From Actibacterium sp. 188UL27-1 (GTDB lineage Bacteria > Pseudomonadota > Alphaproteobacteria > Rhodobacterales > Rhodobacteraceae): DNA of 64,000 bases. Below the pieces are notes generated by a model. That model ran no database searches, was not told the DNA's origin, and saw only the letters and a program-made list of their open reading frames with translations. Position numbers and translations under genes: made by a program. Each line of letters starts with the position of its first letter. Positions within the stretch are counted from its first letter, which is position 1. The stretch spans positions 124,001 through 188,000 of the forward strand of contig NZ_JAFEUL010000007.1 of assembly GCF_016901225.1 (NCBI RefSeq). Direction: 5' to 3'. This document shows positions 34,959-46,379 of this stretch, piece by piece.

Positions 34959-35849
34959 TCAGGCAGTTAAACCGCTTGGTTCAGAAAGTCCGTTGGCACG
35001 GCAGGCCGCTGTCAGCGTATTGGCCAACAGGCAGGCGATGGTCATCGGCCCCACACCGCCCGGAACGGGCGTGATGGCCCCGGCAACGGCCGCGCAACTG
35101 TCAAAGTCAACATCACCCACAAGACGGGTCTTTTCGCCATTGGGGATACGGTTGATGCCCACGTCAATCACGGTTGCCCCGGGCTTGATCCAATCCCCCG
35201 TAATCATCTGAGGCCGCCCCACAGCCGCCACGACAATGTCAGCCTTTCCAACAACTTCCGCGATGTTCTTGGTGCGGCTATGGGCAATCGTCACCGTACA
35301 GCTGTCACCCAACAATAACTGTGCCATCGGCTTGCCCACGATATTCGACCGGCCAACAACCACCGCATTCAGACCGCTGAGGGAGCCATGGTGATCGCGC
35401 AACATCATCAGGCATCCCAACGGCGTGCACGGCACCATCGACGTCTGACCGGTCCCAAGCAACCCAACGTTCGATATGTGAAAGCCATCAACGTCCTTGG
35501 CCGGGTCAATCGTGTTGATCACAAGCTCAGAGTTCAGGTGATCCGGCAGCGGTAACTGCACAAGAATACCGTGAATTTTCGGATCAACGTTCAGCTTGCG
35601 CACCAGATCCAGCAAATCGGCCTCTGACGTATCCGCCTCCAGCCGATGTTCGATTGAGGTCATGCCAACCTCAACCGTCTGCTTGCCTTTGTTACGGACA
35701 TAGACTTGGCTGGCCGGATCCTCGCCCACCAGAACAACTGCGAGGCCCGGGGTGAGTCCATGCTCCGATTTCAGCCGTGTGATATGCTCTGCCACCTGCG
35801 CGCGCACCCGCGCCGCAAAGGCTTTGCCGTCGATGATCGTTGCGCTCAT
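34959..35849 (-). CDS. folD: bifunctional methylene-THF dehydrogenase / methenyl-THF cyclohydrolase FolD
   Basis: 296 residues, full length. Catalytic region [15 protein letters not shown] holds the cyclohydrolase Tyr-x3-Lys; [20 protein letters not shown] and [14 protein letters not shown] form the substrate site; [18 protein letters not shown] is the NADP-binding loop; ending [19 protein letters not shown]. Interconverts 5,10-methylene- and 10-formyl-THF. It lies downstream of fhs on the same strand but with hairpins between, so it may have its own promoter. Confidence 0.96.
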   Translation of the reverse strand: MSATIIDGKAFAARVRAQVAEHITRLKSEHGLTPGLAVVLVGEDPASQVYVRNKGKQTVEVGMTSIEHRLEADTSEADLLDLVRKLNVDPKIHGILVQLPLPDHLNSELVINTIDPAKDVDGFHISNVGLLGTGQTSMVPCTPLGCLMMLRDHHGSLSGLNAVVVGRSNIVGKPMAQLLLGDSCTVTIAHSRTKNIAEVVGKADIVVAAVGRPQMITGDWIKPGATVIDVGINRIPNGEKTRLVGDVDFDSCAAVAGAITPVPGGVGPMTIACLLANTLTAACRANGLSEPSGLTA

Positions 35850-35882
35850 ATCCGCCTCAGATCCTGTATTCTAGCGATACAC

Positions 35883-35921
35883 AAATCATGCACATCCCAT
35901 ACATATCCTATGCATATGATT
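35883..35921. promoter_or_regulatory. folD upstream AT-rich region with imperfect inverted repeat
   Basis: A short AT-rich island just upstream of folD (leftward start at 35849) reads AATCATGCACAT ... ATGCATATGATT, an imperfect inverted repeat including TATGCATA. It is a plausible promoter or operator for folD transcription independent of fhs. Weak evidence. Confidence 0.3.
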
Positions 35922-35956
35922 GGCCAGATTGCGCAACGCGCGTTGCGTTAACCCCC

Positions 35957-36025
35957 CTGAGACCACGCGCGCCACGCGCCGGTCTCAGCGGTCATGCCAC
36001 GGCCTCGATGGCGCGGCATGACCGC
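35957..36025 (-). terminator. tandem hairpins between fhs and folD
   Basis: Two inverted repeats just downstream of the fhs stop: GCGGTCATGCC / GGCATGACCGC (35988-35998 and 36015-36025, 11-base arms) and CTGAGACC / GGTCTCAG (35957-35964 and 35981-35988, 8-base arms). Together they suit a terminator or 3' stabiliser for fhs mRNA; no T-run of note follows. Confidence 0.55.
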
Positions 36026-36033
36026 CTGCCTTC

Positions 36034-37710
36034 CTAGAACAAACCTTCGATCTGGCCCGCATCATTCAACATGATTGCCTCCGCTGACGGCACGCGCGGC
36101 AGACCCGGCATCGTCATGATCTCTCCGCAGATCGCCACCACGAAACCGGCCCCGGCTGACAACCGCACTTCCCGCACCGGGATCGAAAATCCCTCAGGCG
36201 CCCCGCGACGGTTCGGGTCGGTGGTAAAGCTGTACTGGGTCTTGGCCATGCAAACCGGAAGATGGCCATAGCCCTGATCTTCCCATTGCTTCAACTGATC
36301 GCGGATCTTCTTGTCAACGACCACGCCATCGGCGCGGTAGATCCCTTTGGCGATGGTTTCGATCTTGTCGAACAAGGACATCTCATCAGGATAAAGCGGC
36401 TTGAAATCCGACGTGCCGCCATCGGCCAGCTCGACCACGCGCTTAGCCAGATCTTCGGTGCCGGCAGAGCCATTAGCCCAATGCTTGCACAGTATCGCCT
36501 CGGATCCCTGGCTTTCGACATACGCTTTGACGGCGGCCACTTCGGCGTCGCTGTCCCCGGCAAAGTGGTTGATCGCCACGACCGCGGGTACACCAAAGTC
36601 TTTGATATTCTCGATATGGCGGCCCAGATTGGCGCAACCGGCTTCGACAGCGGCGACGTTCTCCGCCCCCAGATCGGCTTTGACCACACCGCCATTCATC
36701 TTCATGGCGCGCACCGTGGCAACGATCACCACCGCGTCCGGTGCCAACCCAGCCTTACGGCATTTTATGTTCATGAACTTTTCGGCCCCCAGATCGGCGC
36801 CAAAACCAGCCTCGGTCACAACGTAATCGGCCAGCTTCAAGGCCGTCGTCGTGGCGATGACCGAGTTACAACCATGGGCAATGTTCGCAAAAGGGCCACC
36901 ATGGACGAAAGCGGGGTTATTCTCCAAGGTCTGCACCAGGTTAGGCTGCATCGCATCCTTCAGCAGCACGGTCATGGCACCATCGGCTTTGATATCACGG
37001 GCATAGATCGGGCGGCGGTCGCGGGTATAGGCGACGATGATGTCGCCCAGCCGCTTTTGCAGATCCTCAAGGTTCAGGGCCAGGCACAGGCAGGCCATCA
37101 CCTCGGACGCGACCGTGATGTCAAACCCGGCCTCCCGCGGGAAACCATTGGCAACACCGCCCAGACTGGCGGTGATCGTCCGCAAGGCACGGTCATTCAT
37201 GTCCATGACCCGGCGCCAGACGACACGGCGTGTGTCGATCTCTAACGCGTTCCCCCAATAGATGTGGTTGTCGATCATCGCCGAAAGCAGGTTATGGGCC
37301 GAGGTGATGGCGTGAAAATCCCCGGTGAAATGCAGGTTCATCTCTTCCATCGGCACGACCTGTGCATACCCGCCGCCAGCCGCCCCGCCCTTCATCCCGA
37401 AACACGGGCCCAGTGAGGCCTCACGGATACAGATCATCGCCTTCTTGCCGATCCGGTTCAGCCCGTCCCCCAGGCCCACGGTCGTGGTGGTTTTGCCTTC
37501 ACCGGCCGGGGTCGGGTTGATCGCAGTCACCAGGATCAGCTTGCCATTGGGGCGGTCCTTGACGCTGTCGATCAGGTTCTGGCTAACCTTGGCCTTGTCA
37601 TGGCCATAGGGCAGCAAATCGTCGGTGCTGATATCCAGCTTTGCGCCAATCTCCTGGATGGGGCGTTTCTTCGCCTCGCGGGCAATTTCGATATCTGATT
37701 TGAAACTCAT
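36034..37710 (-). CDS. fhs: formate-tetrahydrofolate ligase
   Basis: 558 residues. ATP-dependent formation of 10-formyl-THF from formate. Motifs: [20 protein letters not shown] (P-loop), [60 protein letters not shown] and [19 protein letters not shown], all conserved in the family. The start at 37710 (MSFKSDIEI) has GGGGAG eight bases upstream; the frame continues to 37785 through a palindromic operator, not protein. With FolD it feeds one-carbon units, used in roseobacters during catabolism of methylated compounds (known for the group, inferred here). Confidence 0.96.
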   Translation of the reverse strand: MSFKSDIEIAREAKKRPIQEIGAKLDISTDDLLPYGHDKAKVSQNLIDSVKDRPNGKLILVTAINPTPAGEGKTTTTVGLGDGLNRIGKKAMICIREASLGPCFGMKGGAAGGGYAQVVPMEEMNLHFTGDFHAITSAHNLLSAMIDNHIYWGNALEIDTRRVVWRRVMDMNDRALRTITASLGGVANGFPREAGFDITVASEVMACLCLALNLEDLQKRLGDIIVAYTRDRRPIYARDIKADGAMTVLLKDAMQPNLVQTLENNPAFVHGGPFANIAHGCNSVIATTTALKLADYVVTEAGFGADLGAEKFMNIKCRKAGLAPDAVVIVATVRAMKMNGGVVKADLGAENVAAVEAGCANLGRHIENIKDFGVPAVVAINHFAGDSDAEVAAVKAYVESQGSEAILCKHWANGSAGTEDLAKRVVELADGGTSDFKPLYPDEMSLFDKIETIAKGIYRADGVVVDKKIRDQLKQWEDQGYGHLPVCMAKTQYSFTTDPNRRGAPEGFSIPVREVRLSAGAGFVVAICGEIMTMPGLPRVPSAEAIMLNDAGQIEGLF

Positions 37711-37731
37711 GGCGCTGTCTCCCCGGGGTGG

Positions 37732-37760
37732 ACTCTGTGGTCTCTGGTATACCACAGAGT
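37732..37760. promoter_or_regulatory. palindromic operator upstream of fhs
   Basis: Arms ACTCTGTGGT (37732-37741) and ACCACAGAGT (37751-37760) form a perfect 10-base inverted repeat with a 9-base spacer. Nested inside is TGGTATACCA (37745-37754), a perfect palindrome of the type recognised by FadR-subfamily GntR repressors. It lies 22 bases upstream of the fhs start on the leftward strand, placed for repression or for control of leader transcription. No GntR gene is in the window. Confidence 0.6.
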
Positions 37761-37884
37761 TTAGCACCGATTTGCAAGCACCCACAGTCCGTTTTCGACA
37801 TATCCCTTGCGATCCGCGCCGTTCTGATCGGCTGAAGTTTCGGATCAGAAATTTATGACCTCTATGAAAGTTACGAGCATAATT

Positions 37885-38475
37885 TCACGAACCCTCTGGC
37901 GACCACCCCCGCTGATCAGGGATATGCAGGCGCAATTGGTCGCCAACGATCAGGTCCCCTTCCCGCTCGACCCAGGCGGTCACACCGCGCCGGTCCTTGG
38001 CGGCGGCCTTGAAGGCGGTGCCATGGCCGGGATGACGCGCTTCGATCGTCTTGGCGGGAAATTGGCAGGGACGGTTCTCCATATCGACGGTCAGGGTGGT
38101 GCCCGTCGGGGCCTGCAGACGGGACGATGGCGGGATATGGGTGAAATCGGGAATACCACTGATCACGATCGAGGCGCCAAGCCAGGCCGGATCGATACGC
38201 GGCAGGCCAAGTTTGGCGGCGATCTGGGACAGTTCCTCGGTACTGATGATCGAGATCTGGCGTGTATTGCGGATCGTGGTTTTGCGCGGATATTGCGACA
38301 GGACGCGGGAGCAGGAGGGGCGCGTCAGGCCAGCATGCACCTCCCCCGCCAGTCCGGCAAAGGTCAGTTGCATCGCCTGGACCGGGTGGCCATCAATCTC
38401 TGGCTGGTCCCGGTGTGGGACGCAGCCCAGCCAGGTGATCTCTCCGATAAACTCTGTGGGTTTCAAGGCTGGCAT
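37885..38475 (-). CDS. MOSC-domain protein
   Basis: 196 residues. MOSC (molybdenum-cofactor sulfurase C-terminal) domain proteins bind persulfide sulfur on a conserved Cys and modify substrates or cofactors. Recognisable parts are AGLAGEVHAGLTRPSCSR, NTRQISIISTEELSQIAAKL, NRPCQFPAKTIEARHPGHG (candidate Cys region) and VEREGDLIVGDQL. The stand-alone type lacks the beta-barrel N-terminal domain of MOCO sulfurases. Downstream of ftsH behind a terminator, so likely a separate transcription unit. Substrate unknown. Confidence 0.8.
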   Translation of the reverse strand: MPALKPTEFIGEITWLGCVPHRDQPEIDGHPVQAMQLTFAGLAGEVHAGLTRPSCSRVLSQYPRKTTIRNTRQISIISTEELSQIAAKLGLPRIDPAWLGASIVISGIPDFTHIPPSSRLQAPTGTTLTVDMENRPCQFPAKTIEARHPGHGTAFKAAAKDRRGVTAWVEREGDLIVGDQLRLHIPDQRGWSPEGS

Positions 38476-38554
38476 CGTATCCGCTCTCTCCGTTTCGGGA
38501 GGGATATCCCAGCGCAGCGCATATTTGAATCGGAATAAGCCACCTTTGAAAGAG

Positions 38555-38580
38555 AAACCCCGGCGCAGAGGCCGAGGTTT
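38555..38580 (-). terminator. terminator after ftsH
   Basis: On the leftward strand: AAACCTCGGC, loop CTCTGC, GCCGGGGTTT with one mismatch, then TCTCTTTC. It starts eight bases past the ftsH stop and probably ends the ybgC-tol-pal-tilS-ftsH transcript. Confidence 0.7.
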
Positions 38581-38587
38581 TCGTGGA

Positions 38588-40507
<1,920 letters not shown>

Positions 40508-40582
40508 TGGATGATGCTCCTTGAGATGGTTGTCGCGCGGTCTTAGCGCGTTGCCTCTAAGATAGAAAACAATTTCGTCTCT

Positions 40583-41830
40583 TCAATCCGATATAATAGA
40601 AGTGAACGGATCTTCTGCCCCGTGGCGCAGGGTCAAGCACCAATCAGAGCCCTCATCGGGCAGCGGTGCAGCGATGAGATCATCACCATCCCAGATGGCG
40701 GGCAGAGCGATGCGGCTGGATCGGGGCAGCGGCCCGGGATGGTCCAGCAGACGCAAACCGGCCTCCCCAAGCGGCGCAATCCAGGTCGCTTCAGTGGCGG
40801 GGCCAGTGATGCGCCAGCGGGTATCCCAGACCTGTTGGCTCGCGGGGACGCGAAGCGTTTCAACGGCGCTAAATTCCCGCGTAACGCGAAAATACCGTTG
40901 ATTTGCAGTGGCCAAGCACCCTTGCAGCGTTTGGGTCCGCCCCTCCGCCAAGGCCTGCATCACCGCTGTCAGCGCCCGGAACCGGGGGCGATAATCGGTC
41001 GAGGCGACCCAGCCAAGCGCATGAGCCATGAGGCGGGCCTGCAACTCGAACGGAGCCACGGCCAAGGCTGTGCGATCGATCAGCAGGTCGCCGTGATCAA
41101 GGGTCATGGCCCGGCTCGCCAGATCTTGGGTCGCACATTCCAGCGCGTGACGGGCATCGGCCATATGGCCTGCAGTGCGCGCAAGTGTCTCGGTCGTCAA
41201 CCCGAGGGGGGCGAGGGTTTGGAGCGCCTGGCGCGCCTTGATCCGGTCAAACCGGTCATCTTCATTCGAGGGGTCATCGTGCCAGCGGATGCCTTGATCC
41301 TTCAGGTAGCGGCGCAACGCCGCGCGTTTCCGGGTCAAAAGGGGGCGGATCCAGAGGAAGCCGTCATCGCGGCGCGTTTCAGCCATGGCAGCCAGGCCAT
41401 CCACGCCCGACCCGCGCGCAAGCCGCATGAGCACCGTTTCCGCCTGATCGTCCCGGGTGTGCCCCAGCGCAATGGCAGGCAATTCCAGATTCCTGGCCCA
41501 GGCCCCAAGCAATGACTGGCGGGCGCGTCGGGCGGCGTCCTGCAGGTTTCCGCTGTCCGGCCGGTTGGTCCAAGGCAATATTGTGTGACCGATGTCGAGT
41601 TCAGCGCATAATTGGGCAATGTAAGCCGCCTCTGCCGCCGAGCCCTCCCTTAGACCATGATCCACAGTGGCCGCGAACAGAATATTGCGGCGGGTCCGGC
41701 TCCAGTCCGCCAGCATGGCCAAAAGAGCGACCGAGTCCCCACCCCCCGATACGGCCACGCCTAGGGCCAAGGGCACCTGACCGTCAAACAAGCGGTCCAG
41801 AGTCTGGCCGAGATCCCGCGGCCCGGTCAT
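40583..41830 (-). CDS. tilS: tRNA(Ile)-lysidine synthase TilS
   Basis: 415 residues. Converts the wobble C34 of tRNA-Ile(CAU) to lysidine. The PP-loop AVSGGGDSVALLAMLADWSR starts near residue 23; FAATVDHGLREGSAAEAAYI and ALGHTRDDQAETVLMRLARG (the HTxDDQAET motif) and DPSNEDDRFDRIKAR are the remaining family signatures. C-terminal part is variable as usual. It lies four bases after cpoB and 75 bases before ftsH. Confidence 0.95.
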   Translation of the reverse strand: MTGPRDLGQTLDRLFDGQVPLALGVAVSGGGDSVALLAMLADWSRTRRNILFAATVDHGLREGSAAEAAYIAQLCAELDIGHTILPWTNRPDSGNLQDAARRARQSLLGAWARNLELPAIALGHTRDDQAETVLMRLARGSGVDGLAAMAETRRDDGFLWIRPLLTRKRAALRRYLKDQGIRWHDDPSNEDDRFDRIKARQALQTLAPLGLTTETLARTAGHMADARHALECATQDLASRAMTLDHGDLLIDRTALAVAPFELQARLMAHALGWVASTDYRPRFRALTAVMQALAEGRTQTLQGCLATANQRYFRVTREFSAVETLRVPASQQVWDTRWRITGPATEATWIAPLGEAGLRLLDHPGPLPRSSRIALPAIWDGDDLIAAPLPDEGSDWCLTLRHGAEDPFTSIISD

Positions 41831-41833
41831 GGG

Positions 41834-42685
41834 TTAGGAACAGCCAAGCGCCAAACGGTCGGCATCGGCGTCGAAAGCGACATCGGTGCCGGGAAAGCGG
41901 GTGGCGACTTCACCCAGGGTCACGCAAGCCTCGTCAACCTGGCCCAACTCTTCGAGCGTTGTTCCAAGTTTGTAAAGGGCGGAGGGTGCAAGTGCGCCGT
42001 CCGGGCTGCCCGAAAAGCTTTCCAGATAGGCGCGGGCTGCCGGGGCCGTGTCCCCCAGTTCAGTCAAAGCTTCGCCACGGTAGAAATGGGCCTGCCCGGT
42101 CAGCGGTCCGCCCGGATAGGCCTGGGCAAAGGCCGCAAAGAGGTCTGCGGCGCTGCGAAAGCTACCCTGATCGAGCGCCTCCTTCGCCCGATCAAAGTCC
42201 AACTGTTCGCTCGCGGCCAGTTGGGGACCGCCATTGTTTTGCCCCGGCTGAGGGGCGGGAGTGATCGCGGTCGGGGCCGCGCCAGCGCCGCCGCCCAGCG
42301 GTTCGGTCGCACCCAGTTTGCTGAGGTCACCGCCCGCCAGCTCGGTCAGGCGAAATTCCAGATCGCCGATCCGGTTGGTGCCATCGGCCACCACCCGGTC
42401 GATCCTTGACTGAAGCTCTTCGGTGCGGGCGGTCAGGCGTTGAAGCTGGCTTTCCATCGCGGTCAGCCGATCCAGGGCCGAGCCTGCGAGGGTTGGCACA
42501 TTGGGGCTGCCGGTGGTTGATAGCTCACGCTGGAGCTTTTGCATCTCGACCGACAGAACGGTCAGCTCCTGTTTGATGTCGGCCAGCGTCTGGGTGTCCT
42601 GCGCGGCAAGCGGCAGAGGCGCCAAAAGCGCCGCTGTCACAAGAAGGGCCCGGATCGAATGGGACAGGCGAGAGGCATTCAGCAT
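41834..42685 (-). CDS. cpoB: Tol-Pal-associated periplasmic protein CpoB/YbgF
   Basis: 283 residues. Signal peptide with LLVTAALLAPLPLAAQ; residues ~30-110 form a coiled coil (ADIKQELTVLSVEMQKLQRE, DRLTAMESQLQRLTARTEEL); residues ~160-283 hold TPR units (FDRAKEALDQGSFRSAADLF, PSALYKLGTTLEELGQVDEA). In E. coli CpoB links Tol with PBP1B and outer-membrane constriction. The final gene of the tol part of the operon, before tilS. 17 bases after pal. Confidence 0.92.
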   Translation of the reverse strand: MLNASRLSHSIRALLVTAALLAPLPLAAQDTQTLADIKQELTVLSVEMQKLQRELSTTGSPNVPTLAGSALDRLTAMESQLQRLTARTEELQSRIDRVVADGTNRIGDLEFRLTELAGGDLSKLGATEPLGGGAGAAPTAITPAPQPGQNNGGPQLAASEQLDFDRAKEALDQGSFRSAADLFAAFAQAYPGGPLTGQAHFYRGEALTELGDTAPAARAYLESFSGSPDGALAPSALYKLGTTLEELGQVDEACVTLGEVATRFPGTDVAFDADADRLALGCS

Positions 42686-42701
42686 GGGCGGACCCTTGGG
42701 A

Positions 42702-43211
42702 TTAGCTGCCAGTGGCGTTGTTGAGCAGTGTCACGGCGCGGCGGTTCTTGGCATAACATGCCTCTTCGGAGCAGATTTCAAGCGGGCGTTCCTTGCCATA
42801 GGTGACGGTCCGCAAACGGGTGCCTGCCACGCCCTGACTGATCAGGTATTCCTGCACGGCATTGGCACGGCGCGCACCAAGGGCAAGGTTATATTCCCGC
42901 GTACCCTGTTCGTCCGCATGGCCTTCGACGATGGCCGAATAGGAGGTGTTGTTGTTCAGCCACTGGGCCTGCCCGGCCAGAACCTGCTTGGCCTCGTCAC
43001 CCAGGGTGGATTGATCCACGGCGAACAGGACCCGGTCTCCGACGGTGGACTGGAAATACGCGGGTGACGCTGGATCGCCGCCGCCGCCATTCAAGCCTAG
43101 GGCGTTAGGGTCATTGGCCCCGGCACCCCCGCGCAGGCGGTCGGGATCAGTACAGGCGCCTGCGACAAGGACGGCAACCAAAAGAAGCGGAAGGCGAAGG
43201 GAGCGGATCAT
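42702..43211 (-). CDS. pal: peptidoglycan-associated lipoprotein Pal
   Basis: 169 residues from the ATG at 43211 (AGGAC upstream; the frame continues to 43439 inside the intergenic region, without a ribosome site). Lipoprotein signal RSLRLPLLLVAVLVAGACTD with lipobox VAGAC. The OmpA-like domain contains FAVDQSTLGDEAKQVLAGQA, AIVEGHADEQGTREYNLALG and ARRANAVQEYLISQGV, which bind peptidoglycan and TolB. The standard Tol-Pal member that tethers the outer membrane to the wall. Confidence 0.96.
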   Translation of the reverse strand: MIRSLRLPLLLVAVLVAGACTDPDRLRGGAGANDPNALGLNGGGGDPASPAYFQSTVGDRVLFAVDQSTLGDEAKQVLAGQAQWLNNNTSYSAIVEGHADEQGTREYNLALGARRANAVQEYLISQGVAGTRLRTVTYGKERPLEICSEEACYAKNRRAVTLLNNATGS

Positions 43212-43279
43212 TTCAGGTGTCCTGTTTTTATTTGTCTGATGCTCGTTAAACGGAAGTCTATCACGGTGATCTCGCCTTG

Positions 43280-44602
43280 TCAGGGCAGCAGGGGCGACCA
43301 GGCCGGATCTGAGGCCAGGGATGGCGTTGGAATTTTCTTGAGGTTTCTTCCGGTAATGTCGACCGAGTAAAGGGCTGGAGCCCCGCCCGCCCCCGATGTC
43401 TCCCGCGTGAACATGATTACGCGACCATTGGGGGACCATGTGGGCCCCTCGTCCAGAAACGATGCCGTGAGCAGCACTTCCTCGGATCCGTCGGTGCGCA
43501 TGACACCGATGTGGAACCGGCCCTGGTTCTGCTTGGTAAAGGCGATCAAATCGCCGCGGGGCGACCAGACCGGCGTGCCATAGCGACCTGCCCCGTTGGA
43601 GATCCGGCGCGGCTCTCCACCCGCGGCGGGCATGATGTAAAGCTGCGGCGCGCCCGAGCGGTCACTTTCGAACACGATCTGGTTGCCGTCGGGGGAAAAG
43701 CTGGGCGCGGTCTCAATCGAGGGCGCGTCGGTCAGGCGGCGCGGCGACCCACCACCAATATCCAGCGAATAAAGATCCGTATTGCCGCCTTGGCTGAGCG
43801 AAAACACCACCGTCCGGCCATTGGGCGCAAAACGCGGGGCAAAGGTCATGGTGCCAGGCTGATCAGCCAATACCCGGCGTTGCACGGTGCCCACGTCCAA
43901 AACGTAGATCTTGGGAAAGCCCGTTTCATAGCTGGTATAAAGAACTTGGTTCCCTGTCGGCGAAAACCGAGGCGCCAGAACGATACTGTCGCTGCTGGTC
44001 AGATAGGCCACATTCGCCCCGTCTTGATCCATCACCGCGAGGCGTTTCTGACGGGCATTCTTGGGACCGTCTTCAGACACAAAGACGACGCGGCTATCGA
44101 AATAACCGTCTTCGCCTGTGATCCGGCTATAGACTTGGTCGGCGACCTTGTGCGCGATGCGGCGCCATGCATCGGTGGACCCGCCCAATTGCAAACCATC
44201 CCCCAAAGTCGTTTCGGCAAAGACATCAAAGAGACGGAACTTGACGTTGACCCGCCCGCCGCTGCCGACATTGACGGATCCTGTTACGAGGCCCTGTGCA
44301 TTGATCGCCTTCCAGTCCGCATACTGGACCGGGCTGTCAAAGCTGGTGATGTTGCTGATGAACGCTTCTTGCGGGATCTGCCGGAACAAACCCGTGCCCA
44401 CCAAATCATCCACAACCACCTGCGCCAATTGCTGCGCCAGTTGCTGCGCTTCGGCATTTTCGGCGACAAAAGTTGGGACCGCGATAGGCAGCGGCTCGAT
44501 CACGCCTTCGGTGATGTCGATCCGCAAAGGACCGTCTTGGGCGAGTGCCGGAGCAATGGGTAGTGCCAGCAGGGCGGCCAGGAACAGGCGGGCTATCGTC
44601 AT
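43280..44602 (-). CDS. tolB: Tol-Pal periplasmic beta-propeller protein TolB
   Basis: 440 residues from the ATG at 44602, whose ATG overlaps the stop of the preceding TolA-like gene (ATGA); AAGGA lies 10 bases upstream. Signal peptide [21 protein letters not shown], TolB N-terminal domain ([19 protein letters not shown]), then a six-bladed propeller of WD40-like PD40 repeats ([60 protein letters not shown]). It relays between TolA and Pal in the periplasm. Confidence 0.96.
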   Translation of the reverse strand: MTIARLFLAALLALPIAPALAQDGPLRIDITEGVIEPLPIAVPTFVAENAEAQQLAQQLAQVVVDDLVGTGLFRQIPQEAFISNITSFDSPVQYADWKAINAQGLVTGSVNVGSGGRVNVKFRLFDVFAETTLGDGLQLGGSTDAWRRIAHKVADQVYSRITGEDGYFDSRVVFVSEDGPKNARQKRLAVMDQDGANVAYLTSSDSIVLAPRFSPTGNQVLYTSYETGFPKIYVLDVGTVQRRVLADQPGTMTFAPRFAPNGRTVVFSLSQGGNTDLYSLDIGGGSPRRLTDAPSIETAPSFSPDGNQIVFESDRSGAPQLYIMPAAGGEPRRISNGAGRYGTPVWSPRGDLIAFTKQNQGRFHIGVMRTDGSEEVLLTASFLDEGPTWSPNGRVIMFTRETSGAGGAPALYSVDITGRNLKKIPTPSLASDPAWSPLLP

Positions 44603-45168
44603 TTGATCCGCATCCTTTCGGGATTGAATACCATTTCTATGTCGCGCCACTGGGCGTACTTGTCTTTGGGAAGATCGAAACCGCGCAAACCACAGCGGAT
44701 AATTGCCCGGCGGGCTGCATTGAATGCCTGCGCAACGGCTTCCTGTGAGCCTTCGGAAGCGCTAATCAGGGTCACGGAGGCGGGATCGGGCTTTGCGTCG
44801 CGATCCAGGGTCAGCCCGATATTCAGGGATATGCCCTGCGCCTCTTTCGAGAGGCCACCGATGTTCCAGCAGCGCTGAATGCTGGTCCGGAAGGCGGCGA
44901 TTTCATCGGCAGTCAGGGGCTCGGATTCGGGCATGTTGCTGGCAATCTGGGCTTGTTCATATCCACGCGGCGCTTTTGGTTGCGCTTTGCCGCGGGCGAA
45001 GGGCTGGGTAACGGGTCTGTTGCGTGGACGCTCCTCGGGATGGCGCGACGTATTGGGCGCCGACACACTGGTTTGAACGTCGCCTGGTTTGTGGGTCTCT
45101 GCATTCGATTGCCCAGAGGTTGCGGTCAAAACCGCCAAGGCCAAGGTGCTGGTACGGATAGCTGTCAT
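44599..45168 (-). CDS. soluble paralogue of the TolA C-terminal domain (extra Tol-Pal gene)
   Basis: 189 residues. Cleavable-looking signal sequence ([20 protein letters not shown], ending near NAE), a ~70-residue Pro/Arg-rich linker, and a TolA domain III-like region at residues ~90-189. That region parallels Tol[15 protein letters not shown] vs [22 protein letters not shown] in both, and [15 protein letters not shown] vs [15 protein letters not shown]. Unlike TolA it has no N-terminal membrane anchor, so it should be free in the periplasm. It overlaps tolA and tolB by four bases on each side, so it is embedded in the operon. A recent tandem duplication of tolA's 3' end is the simplest origin. 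Confidence 0.9.
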   Translation of the reverse strand: MTAIRTSTLALAVLTATSGQSNAETHKPGDVQTSVSAPNTSRHPEERPRNRPVTQPFARGKAQPKAPRGYEQAQIASNMPESEPLTADEIAAFRTSIQRCWNIGGLSKEAQGISLNIGLTLDRDAKPDPASVTLISASEGSQEAVAQAFNAARRAIIRCGLRGFDLPKDKYAQWRDIEMVFNPERMRIK

Positions 45169-46373
45169 CGCAGGCGCATTCCTTCGGGGTTAAAGACCAT
45201 CTCAATCTCACGCCACTGGCTGTATTTTTCGGCTGGCAGTGGGAAGCCGCTGGCGCCGCAGCGGATGATCGCACGGCGCGCGGCCTCGAACGCCTGTTTA
45301 GCGGCGGCACCTGATCCACCCGAAGCTTCGATCTGCCGGATCGAGCCTTGGACGATCTGACCATTTTGCTGCATCGACACGCCAACGACGACAGTTACAC
45401 GCAGCGCCTCGGATGACAGCGAGCCGACATTCCAGCAGCGCTGGACAGAAACGCGCAGGGCATCTTTTTCACCGCGGGACATGGGTGGGCCGGACGGGGC
45501 GGGGGCGGGAGCGTCAGTGTCAGCGCCGCCACCGGCCAGCGCCTCGTTCAGCGCGTCATTGATGGCATCCGACGGCGGCGTCTCGGGCTCTGCTTCCTGT
45601 GGCGCGGGCTCCTCGGCTGCAGGGGTTTCCCGAACCTCGGGCGTTTCCTCAACCGGCTGTGCGGCAGGTGTGGGTTCAGGCCGGTTTGGGCGCTGCGGTG
45701 GACGGCGCGACTGCGCAGGTGCCAGGGTCGAGATCTGGGTGCCGCCGGTTTCTTCCTCCGCCTCGGTCACGGTTTCGGTCGCTGCAGCTTCGGGCGCGGT
45801 TTCGGGCTCATCCTCAACAGGATCCGGGGCCTGCTCTGCGTCGTCCGAACGCGTGGCCTCCCGAACGATCTCATCGATTTCGGCCTCGGGCGAGGGTTCG
45901 GGGGCAGCTTCCGGTGCGATCCGCGGGACCGAGCGCGGCGTTGGTGTGTCGCTATCACCGATCACCAGGGAGGCACCGGGGACCGTATCAGGTTGATCCG
46001 GGGCCTCGGGCGCATCGGGCGTCACCTCTGCCCGGGGGATCGGCTGAACTTCTGAAACATCGGGCGCATCATCAGGTGGCGGTGTTTCGGTGACATCCGG
46101 TGCCGCGGCCACGTCAGGTGCCGTCTCCGGTGCCGGGGCGGCCGGGCTTTCCGTCGCCTCCGGTGTATCGGGGGCCTGGGGCTGTTCCGAGATGGCGTCA
46201 GGCGGCGTCTCGACAGGCTGATTGGTCAGCGCTGCAAATTCCTGTCCGGTCATGACCGAAACATTGGTCGTGGTGACGGGTGGGGGCGGCGGCGCATCAA
46301 AAAAGCCCGCCAAAGCGGCCCATCCGATCAACAACAGGTGACCGGCCCCGGAGATATAGGTGCCCGGTTGCAC
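45165..46373 (-). CDS. tolA: Tol-Pal energy-transducing protein TolA
   Basis: 402 residues from a GTG at 46373, six bases after the tolR stop and presumably translationally coupled. One N-terminal membrane helix (ISGAGHLLLIGWAALAGFF), then a ~230-residue Pro/Glu/Ala-rich domain II (acidic rather than the Lys-rich helix of E. coli), and domain III at ~300-402 ending [10 protein letters not shown]. Spans the periplasm from the TolQR motor to TolB/Pal. The two cysteines in domain III (SVQRCWNVGS and [10 protein letters not shown]) are likely disulfide-bonded. Confidence 0.93.
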   Translation of the reverse strand: MQPGTYISGAGHLLLIGWAALAGFFDAPPPPPVTTTNVSVMTGQEFAALTNQPVETPPDAISEQPQAPDTPEATESPAAPAPETAPDVAAAPDVTETPPPDDAPDVSEVQPIPRAEVTPDAPEAPDQPDTVPGASLVIGDSDTPTPRSVPRIAPEAAPEPSPEAEIDEIVREATRSDDAEQAPDPVEDEPETAPEAAATETVTEAEEETGGTQISTLAPAQSRRPPQRPNRPEPTPAAQPVEETPEVRETPAAEEPAPQEAEPETPPSDAINDALNEALAGGGADTDAPAPAPSGPPMSRGEKDALRVSVQRCWNVGSLSSEALRVTVVVGVSMQQNGQIVQGSIRQIEASGGSGAAAKQAFEAARRAIIRCGASGFPLPAEKYSQWREIEMVFNPEGMRLR

Positions 46374-46379
46374 GGGGGG

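Noticed and set aside
45481-45996. Ser/Ala/Gly-rich frame opposite tolA suggesting an extra gene
   Set aside because: It is the complement of the Pro/Glu-rich TolA domain II; no ribosome site and no homology.
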